Shown: positions 37,223 to 46,737, counted from the stretch's first letter. The stretch is 64,000 bases of DNA from SIAJ01 sp963773845 (GCA_963773845.1 CAVZCU010000017.1:248001-312000); one strand, 5' to 3'. Notes: a model not told the origin generated them from the sequence alone. Made by a program: numbers and translations.

Positions 37223-38796
37223 TTATGCGGCGAGTGCGAGTATTTGCACATTGGTATCGTGGATGTAGCTGATGGCCGTGGCGAGGAGTCGGCCGCGATC
37301 GGTGATTTTGTAGCGGTGGCTCTTGGGGATCTTGCGGATCAGTCCGTGGGGCGGAGTCGTTGCAATTGCCGCGTCACGCGTCCGCTCTGGCGTTTCGTCT
37401 CGACCGGGTTGGTCGGGGCTGAGCCAGTCAGGAGCATGCGGAGGTCGCGATTCCGGAAGCCCGCGATCGCGAACTCACCCCGGTTGATCGCGCAGCAACG
37501 CGCCATCGTCGCGCGACATCAAATTCAGTCCCCGGTGGCGACGGCCCGCTTTGGTCACCGGCCGGCTCGCGGCCACCAGAGCCGGGCCGAGCGTCTCGGG
37601 GGACTCGACGGCCGCGAGGGCCGCCAAGTACGACTCGTTGGCCGCTTGCGACAACTGGCAGCGACGGTACAGGTCCGCCACGCCCCGCCGCAGTGGTTGC
37701 CAGGCCAATCTCCCGCTCGGATCGCCTTCCTTCGGACGGTACACCTTCAAGCCTTCCGCCTGATGGATCGTCGTTTCGATCCGCAAGATGCAACCGAACT
37801 TGTCGTACATCTTCAAACTGTTCCGACCCAGGCGGTGCTTCACGCGTGTCCCCTCGACGCGCGTTTTCGTGCTGCTCACGACTTCGCCTTGAAAGCGACC
37901 GTCCAACGCTCCGGCCTTTGTCAGCCGCTGCTGCAAGAAGCGCAGCACATCGGGGCTCGACAGGTTCTCGGTCGCGTGCCGAACCAACCGGCGATACAAC
38001 GGCCGCAACGCCGCCACCGAACGAAACGCCACGTCGGTCGCCCACTCCGTCTGTTCGGCCGTCCAGTAATAGTCGCGGAGTTGCCACTCGGTCAGCAGCC
38101 GCGCGAACTCCGGATGCGACTCGCGAATCACGCCGGTCAACGTCGCCGACCAGTCCGTTTGCAATTGTTCGTCGAACAGGGCCTGCGCCTTCGGGAAGTC
38201 CGCCACCCAGGCCAAGCTGTTGTCTGGTGCTGGTACTCGATGCCCGCCGCGTCGAGTTGCCGAGCCAGCCACTCGCGGCCGTTCAGGCAAATCTGCACGG
38301 ACATCGGGAACCACGTCATCAGACGGATGTGCATCATGCCGAAGCGCGGATGGCGCAGGTAGATGTAATAGTGCAAACACTTGCGCTGGGCCGACACCAG
38401 TTCCAGCATCCGGGTGGCCGCGTTCTTGTACAGTTGAAAACTGCGACAGTTCTCGACGCAACTGAGGACGGCAATCACGCCCGTGAAATCGTCCGCCACC
38501 GCGTGCTGCCGGATCAGATCGTGGACAACCGCCTCTTTGTCGATCGTGCCGGACAAGTAAACCACCTTGCCAACGGGAGTCGTCGCGGCTAACCGTTCGG
38601 TGGCGAGCTTCAGTCGCCGGGCCGTCCCGTCAAAGAAGCTCTTGAATGCGACCAGCAAGACCTTGAGGAAGCCCAAGTAGCGGGACAAGCCGTCGGCATA
38701 GCAGATCGAACGTAAGGTGCCTCGAAAGCGAACACGATCCAAACCTGAAAGAACTCCGTGGATATGGTCGCTGTGCTGTTGTAAGAAGGTCTGCAT
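37223..38796 (-). CDS. Orphan multi-copy-type protein, possible transposase-like element gene, frame broken three times
   Basis: ATG 38796 (MQTFLQQHSDHIHGVLSGLDRVRFRGTLRS) to TAA at 37223. Breaks near 38224, 37487 and 37345 must be repaired to give about 524 residues. Conserved-looking blocks: VLSCVENCRSFQLYKN, RKCLHYYIYLRHPRFGMMHIRLMTWFP, VCLNGREWLARQLD, YYWTAEQTEWATDVAF, VKHRLGRNSLKMYDKFGCILRIETT, GEFAIAGFRNRDLR. The C-terminus (RLRPHGLIRKIPKSHRYKITDRG) looks like a winged helix. I know no assigned function or DDE triad for this family. Three breaks could be assembly errors at the local rate or true decay. The 38-bp flanking repeats suggest mobility. Confidence 0.7.
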
Positions 38797-38886
38797 GGCA
38801 TGCTCCGGTTGCTGAGTAATGTGCGCTAACACCACTCTATCCAACCGGACATGCCTGCTTCATTTGGTTGCGGCCAAGGGCCGCGC

Positions 38887-38924
38887 TGTGCTTCTTTGTG
38901 TGATCTTTGTGCCTTTGTGGTGGG
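38887..38924 (-). repeat. Right 38-bp inverted repeat of the cassette
   Basis: Exact reverse complement of 37123-37160. It ends 34 bases upstream of the thioredoxin/PDZ gene start, so it may influence that gene's expression. Confidence 0.9.
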
Positions 38925-38958
38925 TACTTCTCTTGCAACGGAAAAGGTAAAATCACCA

Positions 38959-40160
38959 ATGCGCATAAGCTCGCTCTTCTTATTCTTGATTGCGACCACG
39001 GCCTTCGCCCAGCGGCCGAATCCGAAGGCCACCGGCTGGTACAGCAATTACGCGACCGCCAAGGCCGAGGCCAAGCGCACCGGCAAGCCTCTCTTCGTGG
39101 CCTTTCGATGCGAGCCTTGAACGGATTTCGCCAAGTTCGACGGGCAGGTTGTCCGTCTCGCCAAGCCGTTCGATGAGATTGCCGACAAGTTCGTCCGCGT
39201 GCGCCTCGTGCGCGTCAGCGGCGCCGACCTCTCACTCTTCGAGTTCGACTTCGATTGCCCGTGGTACGGCTTCTTCATGAGCGCCAATGAAGTCATTTAT
39301 GGACGCTACGGCGGCCGCGACGGCAAGAGTGACGATGGCCGATTATCGATGGCGGGCCTGAAGTACGCCGCGGAAAAGGCGCTCGCCCAGCACAAGGCAC
39401 GGGCCGATGAAAAGCCCCCGGCACGAGGGAAGCCGATCTTCGCCGAGCAATACCCCGCGGCCAAGGCCCGCCGGCGGCAGGAATGCATCCACTGCCATCA
39501 AGTGAACGAATTCCGCCGGGCGGAAGAGAAGGCGATGGGCACTTGGTCGCGCGACAATCTGTGGGTCTATCCATTGCCCGAAAACGTCGGCATTACGCTC
39601 GAAGTCGATCGCGGCGACGTGGTGAAGTCGATCGCGGCCAAATCGCCCGCAACCCAGATCGGCGTCAAGCCCGGCGACGTGATTGCAAAACTTAACGGCT
39701 ACCCGGTCGCATCCTTTGCCGATGCCCAGTACGCCCTGCACAAAGCGCCGAAGAGCGGCACGATCCCGATCGAGTGGATACGCGGCAATGACACGATGAG
39801 CGGCAAACTGCAAGTCGCCGACGGCTGGCGGAAAACCAACCTGACCTGGCGAGCTTCGTTGTTGGATATTCTGCCCTCGCTGCCGGTGAGCGCCGATGAC
39901 ATCACGGCCGAAGAGAAGAAGGCGCTGGGCCTACCGGCGTCGCGGGCGGCATTTCGGCAGGACAAGTTCGTGCATTCGACCTTGAAGGCGGTCGGCCTGA
40001 AGGCGGGCGATGTGATCGTCGGGATCGACGGCAAGGGCGTCGACGGTACGATGGACGACTTCTTAGCGTTCGTCCGCCGCGAGCACTTGGTCGGGGACAA
40101 GGTGACGCTGAATGTGCTGCGCGCGGGAAGAACGTGGAGATTAAGCTGACGTTGAAGTAA
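38959..40160 (+). CDS. Thioredoxin-like/PDZ protein with in-frame UGA, probable selenoprotein
   Basis: ATG 38959 starts a signal peptide (MRISSLFLFLIATTAFAQ). The thioredoxin-like part reads GKPLFVAFRCEP, then TGA at 39118-39120, then TDFAKFDGQVV: the TGA occupies the second Cys position of a C-x-x-C motif, i.e. CEPU. A hairpin GACGG/CCGTC (39139-39157) with a GCAGGTTGT loop begins 19 bases after the TGA, as in bacterial SECIS elements. Downstream are a CxxCH motif (CIHCH, about 39484-39498) and two PDZ domains (IGVKPGDVIAKLNG; VGLKAGDVIVGIDG). One missing base near 40128 hides the true C-terminus KNVEIKLTLK; repair gives 400 residues. I recall planctomycete Trx/PDZ proteins annotated as (seleno)proteins. 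Confidence 0.8.
39118..39157 (+). promoter_or_regulatory. Candidate bacterial SECIS element following UGA
   Basis: UGA at 39118-39120 is followed by a stem GACGG (39139-39143), nine-base loop GCAGGTTGT and CCGTC (39153-39157); an outer ACGGA/TCCGT pairing is an alternative. The loop contains GG followed by T's, and its distance from the UGA lies in the range known for bacterial SECIS hairpins. The stem is short, so this is a candidate. Confidence 0.5.
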
Positions 40161-40180
40161 CGCCACTTGCGGCGTAGCGC

Positions 40181-41059
40181 TCATCGGCTTGCCCTCTTCA
40201 CCAGATACTCCGCCATCGACAATCCCAAATCGCGATCCGTTCGCAGTTCGACGTAATCGATCTGATGCAGCCGACAGCCGGTTTGGAGTTCTTTGCGAAA
40301 GGCGTTGAACTCATTCAGGTAGCCTTCGCGCACGCCGACGGGGTCGGTGAGCAGATCGGGTAATTGTTCAAGACCGTGGAAGAGCGTCGATTGGCGGAAC
40401 GGGAACTCGATCTCGGCCGCGTCGAGAACGTGGAAAACGATCACGTCCTGCCGTTGGTGCTTCAGATGTTTCAGGCCGTTGAGCACCTCGGCCGGATCAT
40501 CGAACACGTCGCTGAAGATGGCCACGATGCCCCGACGGGTGAAGCGGTCAGCCGCTTCGTGCAGCACCGTGCCGATTCGCGACTTCTCATGGGAAGCGCC
40601 GCCGACGAGCACTCGGCAAACCTCCTTGAGGTGCGTCGGTTGACTGGCTGGCCGCAAGAACTGCTTGATTTCCGAGTCGAAAGTCGCGAGCCCGACACTA
40701 TCGGTCTGTTGCACAACCAGGTAGCCGAGCGACGCGGCCGCGGTGCAGGCCAGATCGTATTTCGTTGTTTCGGTTGAGCCATAGCGCATCGACTCGCTGG
40801 CATCGACGAGCATCCAGCAGACGAGATTGGTTTCCAATTCGTACTGCTTGAGGTAAAAGCGTTCCTTGCGGCCGTAGACCTTCCAGTCGATGTGGCGAAT
40901 ATCGTCGCCGGGCACGTATTCGCGGTGCTGGGCGAATTCGACCGCGAACCCGTGATGCTTGCTGCGGTGCCCGCCGGTGATGAATCCCTCGATCGTCCGC
41001 CGGGCGCGCAACTCCAGCGAGCGAATGCGGGCCAGGGTATCGGGGTCGAGGGTTTGCAT
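40181..41059 (-). CDS. DUF58 domain protein (vWA-like)
   Basis: I choose ATG 41059 (MQTLDPDTLARIRSLELRAR), giving 292 residues. The signature GGHRSKHHGFAVEFAQHREYVPGDDIRHIDWKVYGR is split here into its core elements HHGFAVEF, REYVPGDDIRHIDWK; these define DUF58. Next comes a von Willebrand A-like fold with the metal-site-type motif VDASESMRYG. DUF58 proteins usually accompany MoxR ATPases and may act in complex assembly; no MoxR gene is adjacent. A perfect long hairpin lies just upstream of the start, between this gene and rpoN. Confidence 0.9.
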   Translation of the reverse strand: MQTLDPDTLARIRSLELRARRTIEGFITGGHRSKHHGFAVEFAQHREYVPGDDIRHIDWKVYGRKERFYLKQYELETNLVCWMLVDASESMRYGSTETTKYDLACTAAASLGYLVVQQTDSVGLATFDSEIKQFLRPASQPTHLKEVCRVLVGGASHEKSRIGTVLHEAADRFTRRGIVAIFSDVFDDPAEVLNGLKHLKHQRQDVIVFHVLDAAEIEFPFRQSTLFHGLEQLPDLLTDPVGVREGYLNEFNAFRKELQTGCRLHQIDYVELRTDRDLGLSMAEYLVKRASR

Positions 41060-41067
41060 ACTCAGAG

Positions 41068-41150
41068 AATGACGAATGACCGACGAATGACCCACCAATG
41101 ACGAAGGGGTGTTTCGTCATTGGTGGGTCATTCGTCGGTCATTCGTCATT
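41068..41150. repeat. Perfect 38-bp hairpin built of GACGAATGACC units
   Basis: Left arm 41068-41105 and right arm 41113-41150 are exactly complementary around GGGGTGT. Each arm contains short direct repeats (GACGAATGACC, GACGAATGACCC). It fills the whole gap between the rpoN stop and the DUF58 start, so it may terminate rpoN transcription, though it looks like a dispersed repeat. Confidence 0.9.
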
Positions 41151-42702
41151 TCAATTCATCCACTCTTTGCGTTCCCGTGACGACGGGATGTTCAAAAGCT
41201 TCCGGTACTTCGTCACTGTCCGCCGTTTGACTGGGAAACCGGTGGCCTGCAGGCGCGATTCGAGTTCTTCGTCCGAGAGCGGATTGTGCTTGTCTTCGTG
41301 ATGCACCATGTCAAGGAGAGCGGTCTTCACCTTTTCCCATGGGATTAATTCGCCGGTCGCCTTGTTGGTCGCGGCGCCGACGAAGAAGCGCTTCAGTGGA
41401 AAGACGCCGCGGCTGGTCTGCACCCATTTATCGTCGACTGCTCGACTGACGGTCGTCACGTGGACGCCGACCTCGTCGGCAATCTGCTGCATCTTCAACG
41501 GCTCGATGTGATCCGGGCCGTAATCGAGGAACGCCCGCTGCCGGCCGACGATCGCGCGAGTCACCTTTTCCAGTGTATTGCGTCGCTGCTCGATCGCGTC
41601 TTTGAGCCACTCGGCGGATTGCAGCTTCTTTTTCAGCCACTCGCGGGTCTGCGGGTCGTTGTCCCGATTCTTGTACATCAAGTAATGCTTTTTCGGGATG
41701 TGCAACCGTGGGGCCCAGTCGTCGGTGAGGCGGATGTCGTACTCGCCCTCCTCATTCCTCTCGATGATCACGTCGGGGGTGACGTAACGAGTTCCCTCGG
41801 TGGAGAACTGGCTTCCCGGTTTCGGGTTGAGGTGCTTGATGACCTCGAGCGCCTCATGAATGTGTTCCAAGTCGGCGCCGGTTCGCTTGTGAATGGCGGG
41901 CAGGCGGTTGTGACCCACATCTTCCAGATGGTCGAGGATGATTCGCCGTACCAGGTCGCGCTGCGGAGTATCGTCATCGACCTGGAGCAGCAGGCACTCG
42001 CGCAGGTCGCGGGCGGCGACGCCGGGCGGATCGAGGTGCTGCACCGTGTGCAAGACCTGTTCGACGCGTTCGGGCGTTGTCGGCGGCTCGAACGTCGAGG
42101 CGATTTCCAGAAGCGAGACGGGAAGAAACGCATCCTTCTCATTGCGCCGGCCCACATGCCCGGTCCGGTCGATGAACGAGATGATGTGGAGCGCCAGGGC
42201 CCGGTCGTCCGGGCACAGGTCCAGGTCGGCGAGTTGCTCGGCCAGATAGTCTTGCAGCGATTGCGGCCGCTCGACGATGTTCTGCATCGCGTCGAGCTTG
42301 CGGTCGCCCAGTTCGTCGAGCGCCGCCCGGCTCGGACGGTGTTCGTCTTCGTTGAACGTGCCGCCCCAATCGCGGTCCAGGGCTTCGAGCCGTTTGAATT
42401 CCAGCTCGGCGCCCGGATCGGTCGCATCGTGTTTGAGTGGAGCTTCGGGATTGAACTTGTCTTCGGAGGCGACGCCATTGGTCTCCGTCGATATCCCCGT
42501 CCGCTTCCGCTGCTTCCGCATCGGTCGGCGGCCCCGTATCCTTCAACTCCAGAACCGGGTTCTCTTGTAATTCTTTCTCGATCCGTTCCTGCAACGCGGC
42601 GATCGGGAGTTGAAGGATCTCCATCGACTGAATCATGCGCGGCGCCAGAATCTGCTTCTGGCTCATCGTCTGCCGCGCCGATAGGTCCATGCCGATCTTC
42701 AT
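41151..42702 (-). CDS. rpoN: RNA polymerase sigma-54 factor RpoN, frame broken once
   Basis: ATG 42702 begins region I (MSQKQILAPRMIQSMEILQLPIAALQERIEKELQENP), which contacts enhancer-binding activators. The core-binding domain follows with LDPPGVAARDLRECLLLQ and LNPKPG. The DNA-binding end has MQQIADEVGVHVTTVSRAV and the RpoN box-like RRTVTKYRKLLNIPSS. One extra base in the four-C run at 42495-42498 separates the first 68 residues from the rest; repair gives 516 residues. Sigma-54 recognises -24/-12 promoters and needs AAA+ activators. It is the last gene of a dnaX-ybaB-recR-rpoN run. Confidence 0.94.
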
Positions 42703-42718
42703 GATTTACCTCAGTCTC

Positions 42719-42782
42719 GAGTCCCCGGTTCGCAGGCCCCCGTCGAATTTCGCTTCGAGTGAGGACTGCGAACTGGGGACTC
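42719..42782. repeat. Inverted repeat GAGTCCCCRGTTCGCAG between recR and rpoN
   Basis: Arms 42719-42735 and 42766-42782 match at 16 of 17 positions around a 30-base loop. It occupies most of the spacer between recR and rpoN. Confidence 0.8.
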
Positions 42783-42787
42783 ACGAC

Positions 42788-43387
42788 TTAGAACGCTCGT
42801 CGTCCCTCAAGGGCGTCAGCGAGCATTTGCGCATTGGCGATTTCCAGGGACGAACCGGAGGGCAAACCGCGTGCCAACCGGGTGACTGCAACACCAGTTC
42901 GGGCGAGCATATTCGCCGCAAACAGCGCCGTCCCATCCCCTTCCATGGTCGGGCTCGTTGCCAAAATCACTTCCTTCACGCCTCCTGCCTGAACTCTTTT
43001 GAGCAATGCATCGAAAGTCAATTGGTCCGGACCGACGTTATCGAGCGGGGCCAACTTGCCGCCGAGAACATGATAGCGCCCGCGATAGGATCCCGCCCGC
43101 TCGAAGATGCTCAGGTCGCGTGGCGTCTCGACTACGCAAAGCATCGCCGGGTCGCGGCGCGGATCGCTGCAAACCGAGCAAAGCTCCCCATCCGTGAGAT
43201 TGAAGCACTCGCGGCAGGGTCGAACCTGCTCCGCGACGACACGAAGGGCGTCGGCCAGCTGCAATGCATCATGTCGATCACCAGCCAACAGGAAGTGAGC
43301 GATCCGTTCCGCCGACTTCGGCCCGATGCCCGGGAGCTTGGTAAACTCCTCAATCAACCGGCCGATTGCGCCTTTGTCTTCTGCCAC
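42788..43387 (-). CDS. recR: Recombination mediator RecR
   Basis: An intact 199-residue protein of normal RecR length. It has the N-terminal helix-hairpin-helix (FTKLPGIGPKSAERIAHFLL), a four-Cys zinc finger (CRECFNLTDGELCSVC), the Toprim domain beginning CVVETPRDLSIFERAGSYRGRYHVLGG, and the C-terminal TSPTMEGDGTALF and RLARGLPSGSSLE motifs. RecR works with RecF and RecO to load RecA on gapped DNA. It lies downstream of dnaX and ybaB, the arrangement conserved in many bacteria. Confidence 0.97.
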   Translation of the reverse strand: MAEDKGAIGRLIEEFTKLPGIGPKSAERIAHFLLAGDRHDALQLADALRVVAEQVRPCRECFNLTDGELCSVCSDPRRDPAMLCVVETPRDLSIFERAGSYRGRYHVLGGKLAPLDNVGPDQLTFDALLKRVQAGGVKEVILATSPTMEGDGTALFAANMLARTGVAVTRLARGLPSGSSLEIANAQMLADALEGRRAF

Positions 43388-43398
43388 TGACAGTCCTT

Positions 43399-43499
43399 TT
43401 TCAGAACTCAGAGATCAGAAGTCAGAAGAACCAACACACCGACGTTAACTTCTGATCCTTCATTTCTGACTTCTGACTTCTGACCACTGACCTCTGATA
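43399..43499. repeat. CAGAAGTCAGAA-type inverted repeats between ybaB and recR
   Basis: CAGAGATCAGAAGTCAGAAG on the left is mirrored by CTTCTGACTTCTGACC...CTCTGA on the right, with short internal direct repeats of TTCTGAC. It fills the whole spacer. Confidence 0.7.
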
Positions 43500-43850
43500 C
43501 TACATCTCCGGCAACATGCCCGGTGGGATCGGCATCCCGGTGGCATCTTGCATCATCGCCTGGCTGGCCTTCGCCGCTTCCTCGCGCGCCTTGCTGACCG
43601 CCATGTTCACTGCGGCCGCCACGAGGTCGGCCAGCATTTCGCGATCATTGAGCCGCATCGCTTCTTCGGAAATGACGCATTTGGTGATTTCCATTCGGCC
43701 GTTCGCGGTGACGACGACCATTCCGGCGCCGGCATTCCCTTCGACCGAGATCTGCCCGAGCTTCTGCTGCATCTCCTGCATGGCCGCCTGAAGCTTGGGC
43801 AGATTCTTCATCATGCCCATGATCTGGCCGAATCCCTTGAACATTGTCAA
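43500..43850 (-). CDS. ybaB: YbaB/EbfC family nucleoid-associated protein
   Basis: A 116-residue intact protein starting at ATG 43850 (MTMFKGFGQIMGMMKNLPKLQAAMQEMQQKL). The N-terminal helix and the beta-strand AGAGMVVVTANGRMEITKC are the family signature; the dimer binds DNA. The C-terminus is Met/Pro rich. Its place between dnaX and recR supports the call. Confidence 0.95.
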   Translation of the reverse strand: MTMFKGFGQIMGMMKNLPKLQAAMQEMQQKLGQISVEGNAGAGMVVVTANGRMEITKCVISEEAMRLNDREMLADLVAAAVNMAVSKAREEAAKASQAMMQDATGMPIPPGMLPEM

Positions 43851-43879
43851 TCCTCGTTCGCGAACCGATCACCTATTTG

Positions 43880-43987
43880 GCGAGCCGCGTCGCCTACCTG
43901 GCGAGCCGAGCGGCGTGAGCCGCCGGGTAATACAGCACCCGCCGCCTGACGGCGGTCGGCTCGCCTAGGTAGGCGGCCGGCTCGCCT
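43880..43987. repeat. GGCGAGCCG-type palindromic repeats between dnaX and ybaB
   Basis: Several overlapping palindromes (GCGAGCCGAGCGGCGTGAGC, CGCCGCCTGACGGCGGTCGG, GGCTCGCCTAGGTAGGCGGC) share their core with 10474-10526. The end of dnaX lies at or inside the last unit. Confidence 0.75.
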
Positions 43988-45731
43988 CACGTACTCTCCC
44001 CAGGCTCGTCAGTCGGCGAATTCTCGCCGAAGCCTTCATCTAACTTCAACAGTCGGCCGCCGAGCTGACTTTGGATGCGACTGAGCAGGGGCATCTCCAA
44101 CGCCCGGCGTTCGCGCTCGCGATTGGACACCGGAGCTGCCAACTCGGTTGCCGGCGCACTCGCATCCAACTCAAACCGTAGCGACCACTCCTGGCCACTG
44201 ATGTCGCGGAGGACTGTTTCCAGGTGTTGAGCCCGACCCGAATCGCGACAGTACTCGTAGGCGTGATTATACTGTCCGGGAAAGCGTAAAACTAGAGCTT
44301 TTGGTCCGAAAATTGCAGGCAATCCCGCGCGGGATAGCATGCCCGCGAACATGACACCGACCTCGGTCTTGACCTTATCCCATATCAGGGAAAGATTTGC
44401 GCCGTCAATCGGCAGCGCGGTCCGGGGTGCTGGCTGAGTGGCTGCAGAGCCGTTCAGACTCGGACGGGCGCTCTCACTGAGCGGGATCATTCCGTTTTTT
44501 TTTGACGCTTCACCGCTCGCCAATCGGGATGGGACAGATGTCACCGTCCCCGGCTGACTGACCCACTGGGCGAGTTGCGCAAGCGGCATTAATTGATCGA
44601 GCCGGCTGAGACGGATCACTGCCACTTCGAGCAAGACTTGCCCATGACTCGTCGTCCGCAGTCGCGACTTGGTGGTCGTCAGGACATCGAGACCCGCGAG
44701 GATGGTATCCAAATTGAGCGCTCTCGCCTGCTCTTTCACGGCCTCTTGGTGATGGTCGGCGAGGTTCAGGTCGCCGACTTCGCCCCCCGAGCAATTGAGC
44801 AACATCAGCCCCCGCCAGTAATCGATCAATTGATCGAGCAACTCGCCGAGCTGCAATCCTTCGTCCGCACATTGGGCGACCAGTCCGAGCGCCCGCGTCC
44901 CATCCTTGGCGAGGATTGCGGCCGCCAGTTCGACCACTCGGTCGTCGGCTGCGGTACCGAGAATGCCATGCACAACGTCGGCAGTCAGCTTGTCGCCGCC
45001 GAACGACAACAGCTGCTCCAGGAGCGATTGGGCGTCGCGCATCGATCCGCCGGCGCGCGGGCGACGATGCGCAAGGCTTCCTCGTCGGCTTTCATACCCT
45101 CGCGCTCGACAACATTCTTCAACACATCGAGAATTCGCGAGGTGTTGATGCCGGCGAAGTCGAAGCGCTGGCAACGCGACAGAATCGTGATCGGGATCTT
45201 CTGAACTTCGGTGGTCGCAAAGATGAACTTGACGTGCGGCGGCGGTTCCTCGAGTGTCTTCAACAGAGCGTTGAACGACTCGCGGGTCAGCATATGGACT
45301 TCATCAATGATGTAGATCTTGTAACGAGCGCGTTGCGGCCGGCTGGTGACATTATTGCGTATGGCTCGGGCGTCCTCGATGCCGCGATTGCTGGCGCCGT
45401 CGATCTCCTGCACGTCGACATCTTGCCCCTCGGCAATGGCTTTACAAATATCGCACTGGTCGCATGGCGTGGGTGTTGGACCCTTCATGCAGTTGAGCGC
45501 CTTGGCTAGGATGCGCGCGGCCGACGTTTTGCCGACCCCCCGAGCGCCGGTGAAGAGGTAGGCATGCGCCACCCGGCCGCTTTGAATGGCATTCACGAGC
45601 GCCTTGGCGACCGGCTCCTGACCGATCAGATCGGCGAACTGCTGCGGCCGATACCGCCGGGCGACGACGGTGTATTCGCTTCCCGCCTCGGGAGCGCTTT
45701 CGACAATCGGTGACTTGGACTTTTTGGCCAT
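43987..45731 (-). CDS. dnaX: DNA polymerase III subunit gamma/tau, frame broken once
   Basis: ATG 45731 (MAKKSKSPIVES); about 581 residues after repair. The AAA+ clamp-loader core has YRPQQFADLIGQEPVAKAL, Walker A GARGVGKTSAARILA, a four-Cys zinc site (CMKGPTPTPCDQCDIC), Walker B IYIIDEVHML, and sensor 1 FIFATTEVQKIP. Near 45055-45062 one base is missing inside the conserved RIVARRAGGSMRDAQSLLEQ segment, splitting the gene. This is upstream of where tau/gamma programmed frameshifts occur and lacks an A-rich slippery run, so I treat it as an assembly indel. The protein loads the sliding clamp at replication forks. Confidence 0.94.
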
Positions 45732-45780
45732 AGAGGAGAGGAAACGAAGAAGAAAGACAACGGCCACAAGAAGTAACAGA

Positions 45781-45906
45781 TTCTCGTTCCCACGCTCCGC
45801 GTGGGAACGCCGGAAGCTCTGCGGGACAAGCAGGACTTCCCCTCGCTACTCTCCCGCTCCGCGGAGCGGAGGAGCGGCGTTCCCACGCTCCGCGTGGGAA
45901 CGAGAA
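45781..45906. repeat. TTCTCGTTCCCACGCTCCGCGTGGGAACG repeats between cyclophilin and dnaX
   Basis: Two copies of CGTTCCCACGCTCCGCGTGGGAACG, each palindromic, stand at about 45785-45809 and 45878-45902, separated by a palindromic CGCTCCGCGGAGCG. The outer ends (TTCTCG/CGAGAA) make the full 126 bases an inverted repeat. Confidence 0.9.
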
Positions 45907-45918
45907 TGCTTTTCGTGG

Positions 45919-46737
45919 TTATTTGTATTCGGCGCTGGCCTTCTGGATCACGGTTGGCCGTTCGGGGAGTTCGCGGGATGGGTCGACATCGGCCGGCAGC
46001 AGCTTGCCGGCGGCGATTTTTTGCACGACGTCAAGTCCCTTTGAAACCTTGCCGACGATCGTGTAGTTGCCGTCCAAGGCTGGGGCCGGCGCGAGCGTGA
46101 TGTAGAGCCTGGTGCCCGCCGAATTCGGCTCCGCGTCGCGGGTGAAGCCCACCGTGCCAGCCTCGTGCTTTTCCTTCGAAAACTCCGAGCGCAATCGATA
46201 GCCGATGTGCCCGATGCCCGGATCGCCGGTCGCCGCCGGGCAGCCAAATCGGACCAGATGGATTTCCGACTTCGCTCCGTCGCGAGTTTCCGCTGTTTGC
46301 TGCACGATGCGATCGAAGTGCAACCCGTCGTAGTAGCCGGCTTTCACGAGCGCGATGAAATTCCGCACGTGATTCGGCGCCAACTCCGGCCGGAGCGCGA
46401 TTTTGATATTCCCTGCGTCGGTCTCCAGCGACACTACCCATGCGAGCGGCTTCTGATCGAGACCGATGAGTTTGATCGTCGGCCACAAGCGCTCGACATC
46501 GTCGCGCAACCGGGCGGTCGACTGGCCGGCGACCGTCTGCGCAACCGGCGGCAGCTGATCCGGGCCAACCTCATCGGTTGTGGCGGCTGTGAATGGCTGG
46601 TCGAACTTGTCGGCCGGGGTTTCGGGAGAATCGACTGTTAAGGTCGTCGCGGTCGCAACCGCCGGCATGCTGGGTCGATTCGTGCAACCGGCAAGTGCGA
46701 GTGCGAGCAGGAGCATCGTGCCTCGATAGCCGTCCAT
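45919..46737 (-). CDS. Cyclophilin-type peptidylprolyl isomerase lipoprotein
   Basis: Start ATG 46737 with GGAG eight bases before it; 272 residues. The N-terminus has a lipobox (LLLALALAGC), so it is anchored in an envelope membrane. After a 70-residue linker comes a cyclophilin domain: WVVSLETDAGNIKIALRPELAPNHVRNFIALVKAGYYDGLHFDRIV, named here by its key parts ELAPNHVRNF and YYDGLHFDRIV, then GTVGFTRDAEPNSAGTRLYITL and NYTIVGKVSKGLDVVQKIA. It should speed cis-trans isomerisation of prolyl bonds in exported proteins. The active-site Arg is in HFDRI. Confidence 0.9.
   Translation of the reverse strand: MDGYRGTMLLLALALAGCTNRPSMPAVATATTLTVDSPETPADKFDQPFTAATTDEVGPDQLPPVAQTVAGQSTARLRDDVERLWPTIKLIGLDQKPLAWVVSLETDAGNIKIALRPELAPNHVRNFIALVKAGYYDGLHFDRIVQQTAETRDGAKSEIHLVRFGCPAATGDPGIGHIGYRLRSEFSKEKHEAGTVGFTRDAEPNSAGTRLYITLAPAPALDGNYTIVGKVSKGLDVVQKIAAGKLLPADVDPSRELPERPTVIQKASAEYK

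Larger units (their letters stand above)
37123..38924. mobile_element. Cassette bounded by perfect 38-bp inverted repeats
   Basis: The repeats at 37123-37160 and 38887-38924 (CCCACCACAAAGGCACAAAG...) are exact complements and enclose one long gene on the minus strand. The bases just outside (GCCGAG and TACTTC) do not form a target duplication. The repeat resembles dispersed CACAAAG-type intergenic repeats, so two readings are open: the repeats are the transposon ends, or the gene entered the loop of an existing palindrome. The enclosed protein belongs to a family that I recall as multi-copy in Planctomycetes and Acidobacteria. Confidence 0.6.

Noticed and set aside
37123..38924. Target-site duplication for the inverted-repeat cassette
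   Set aside because: The bases directly outside the 38-bp repeats (GCCGAG on the left, TACTTC on the right) do not match each other.
44985..45174. Frame change inside dnaX as a programmed tau/gamma frameshift
   Set aside because: The break lies within the conserved AAA+ lid segment (ARRAGGSMRDAQ), not after domain III, and there is no A-rich slippery heptamer. It resembles the many other indels in the window.
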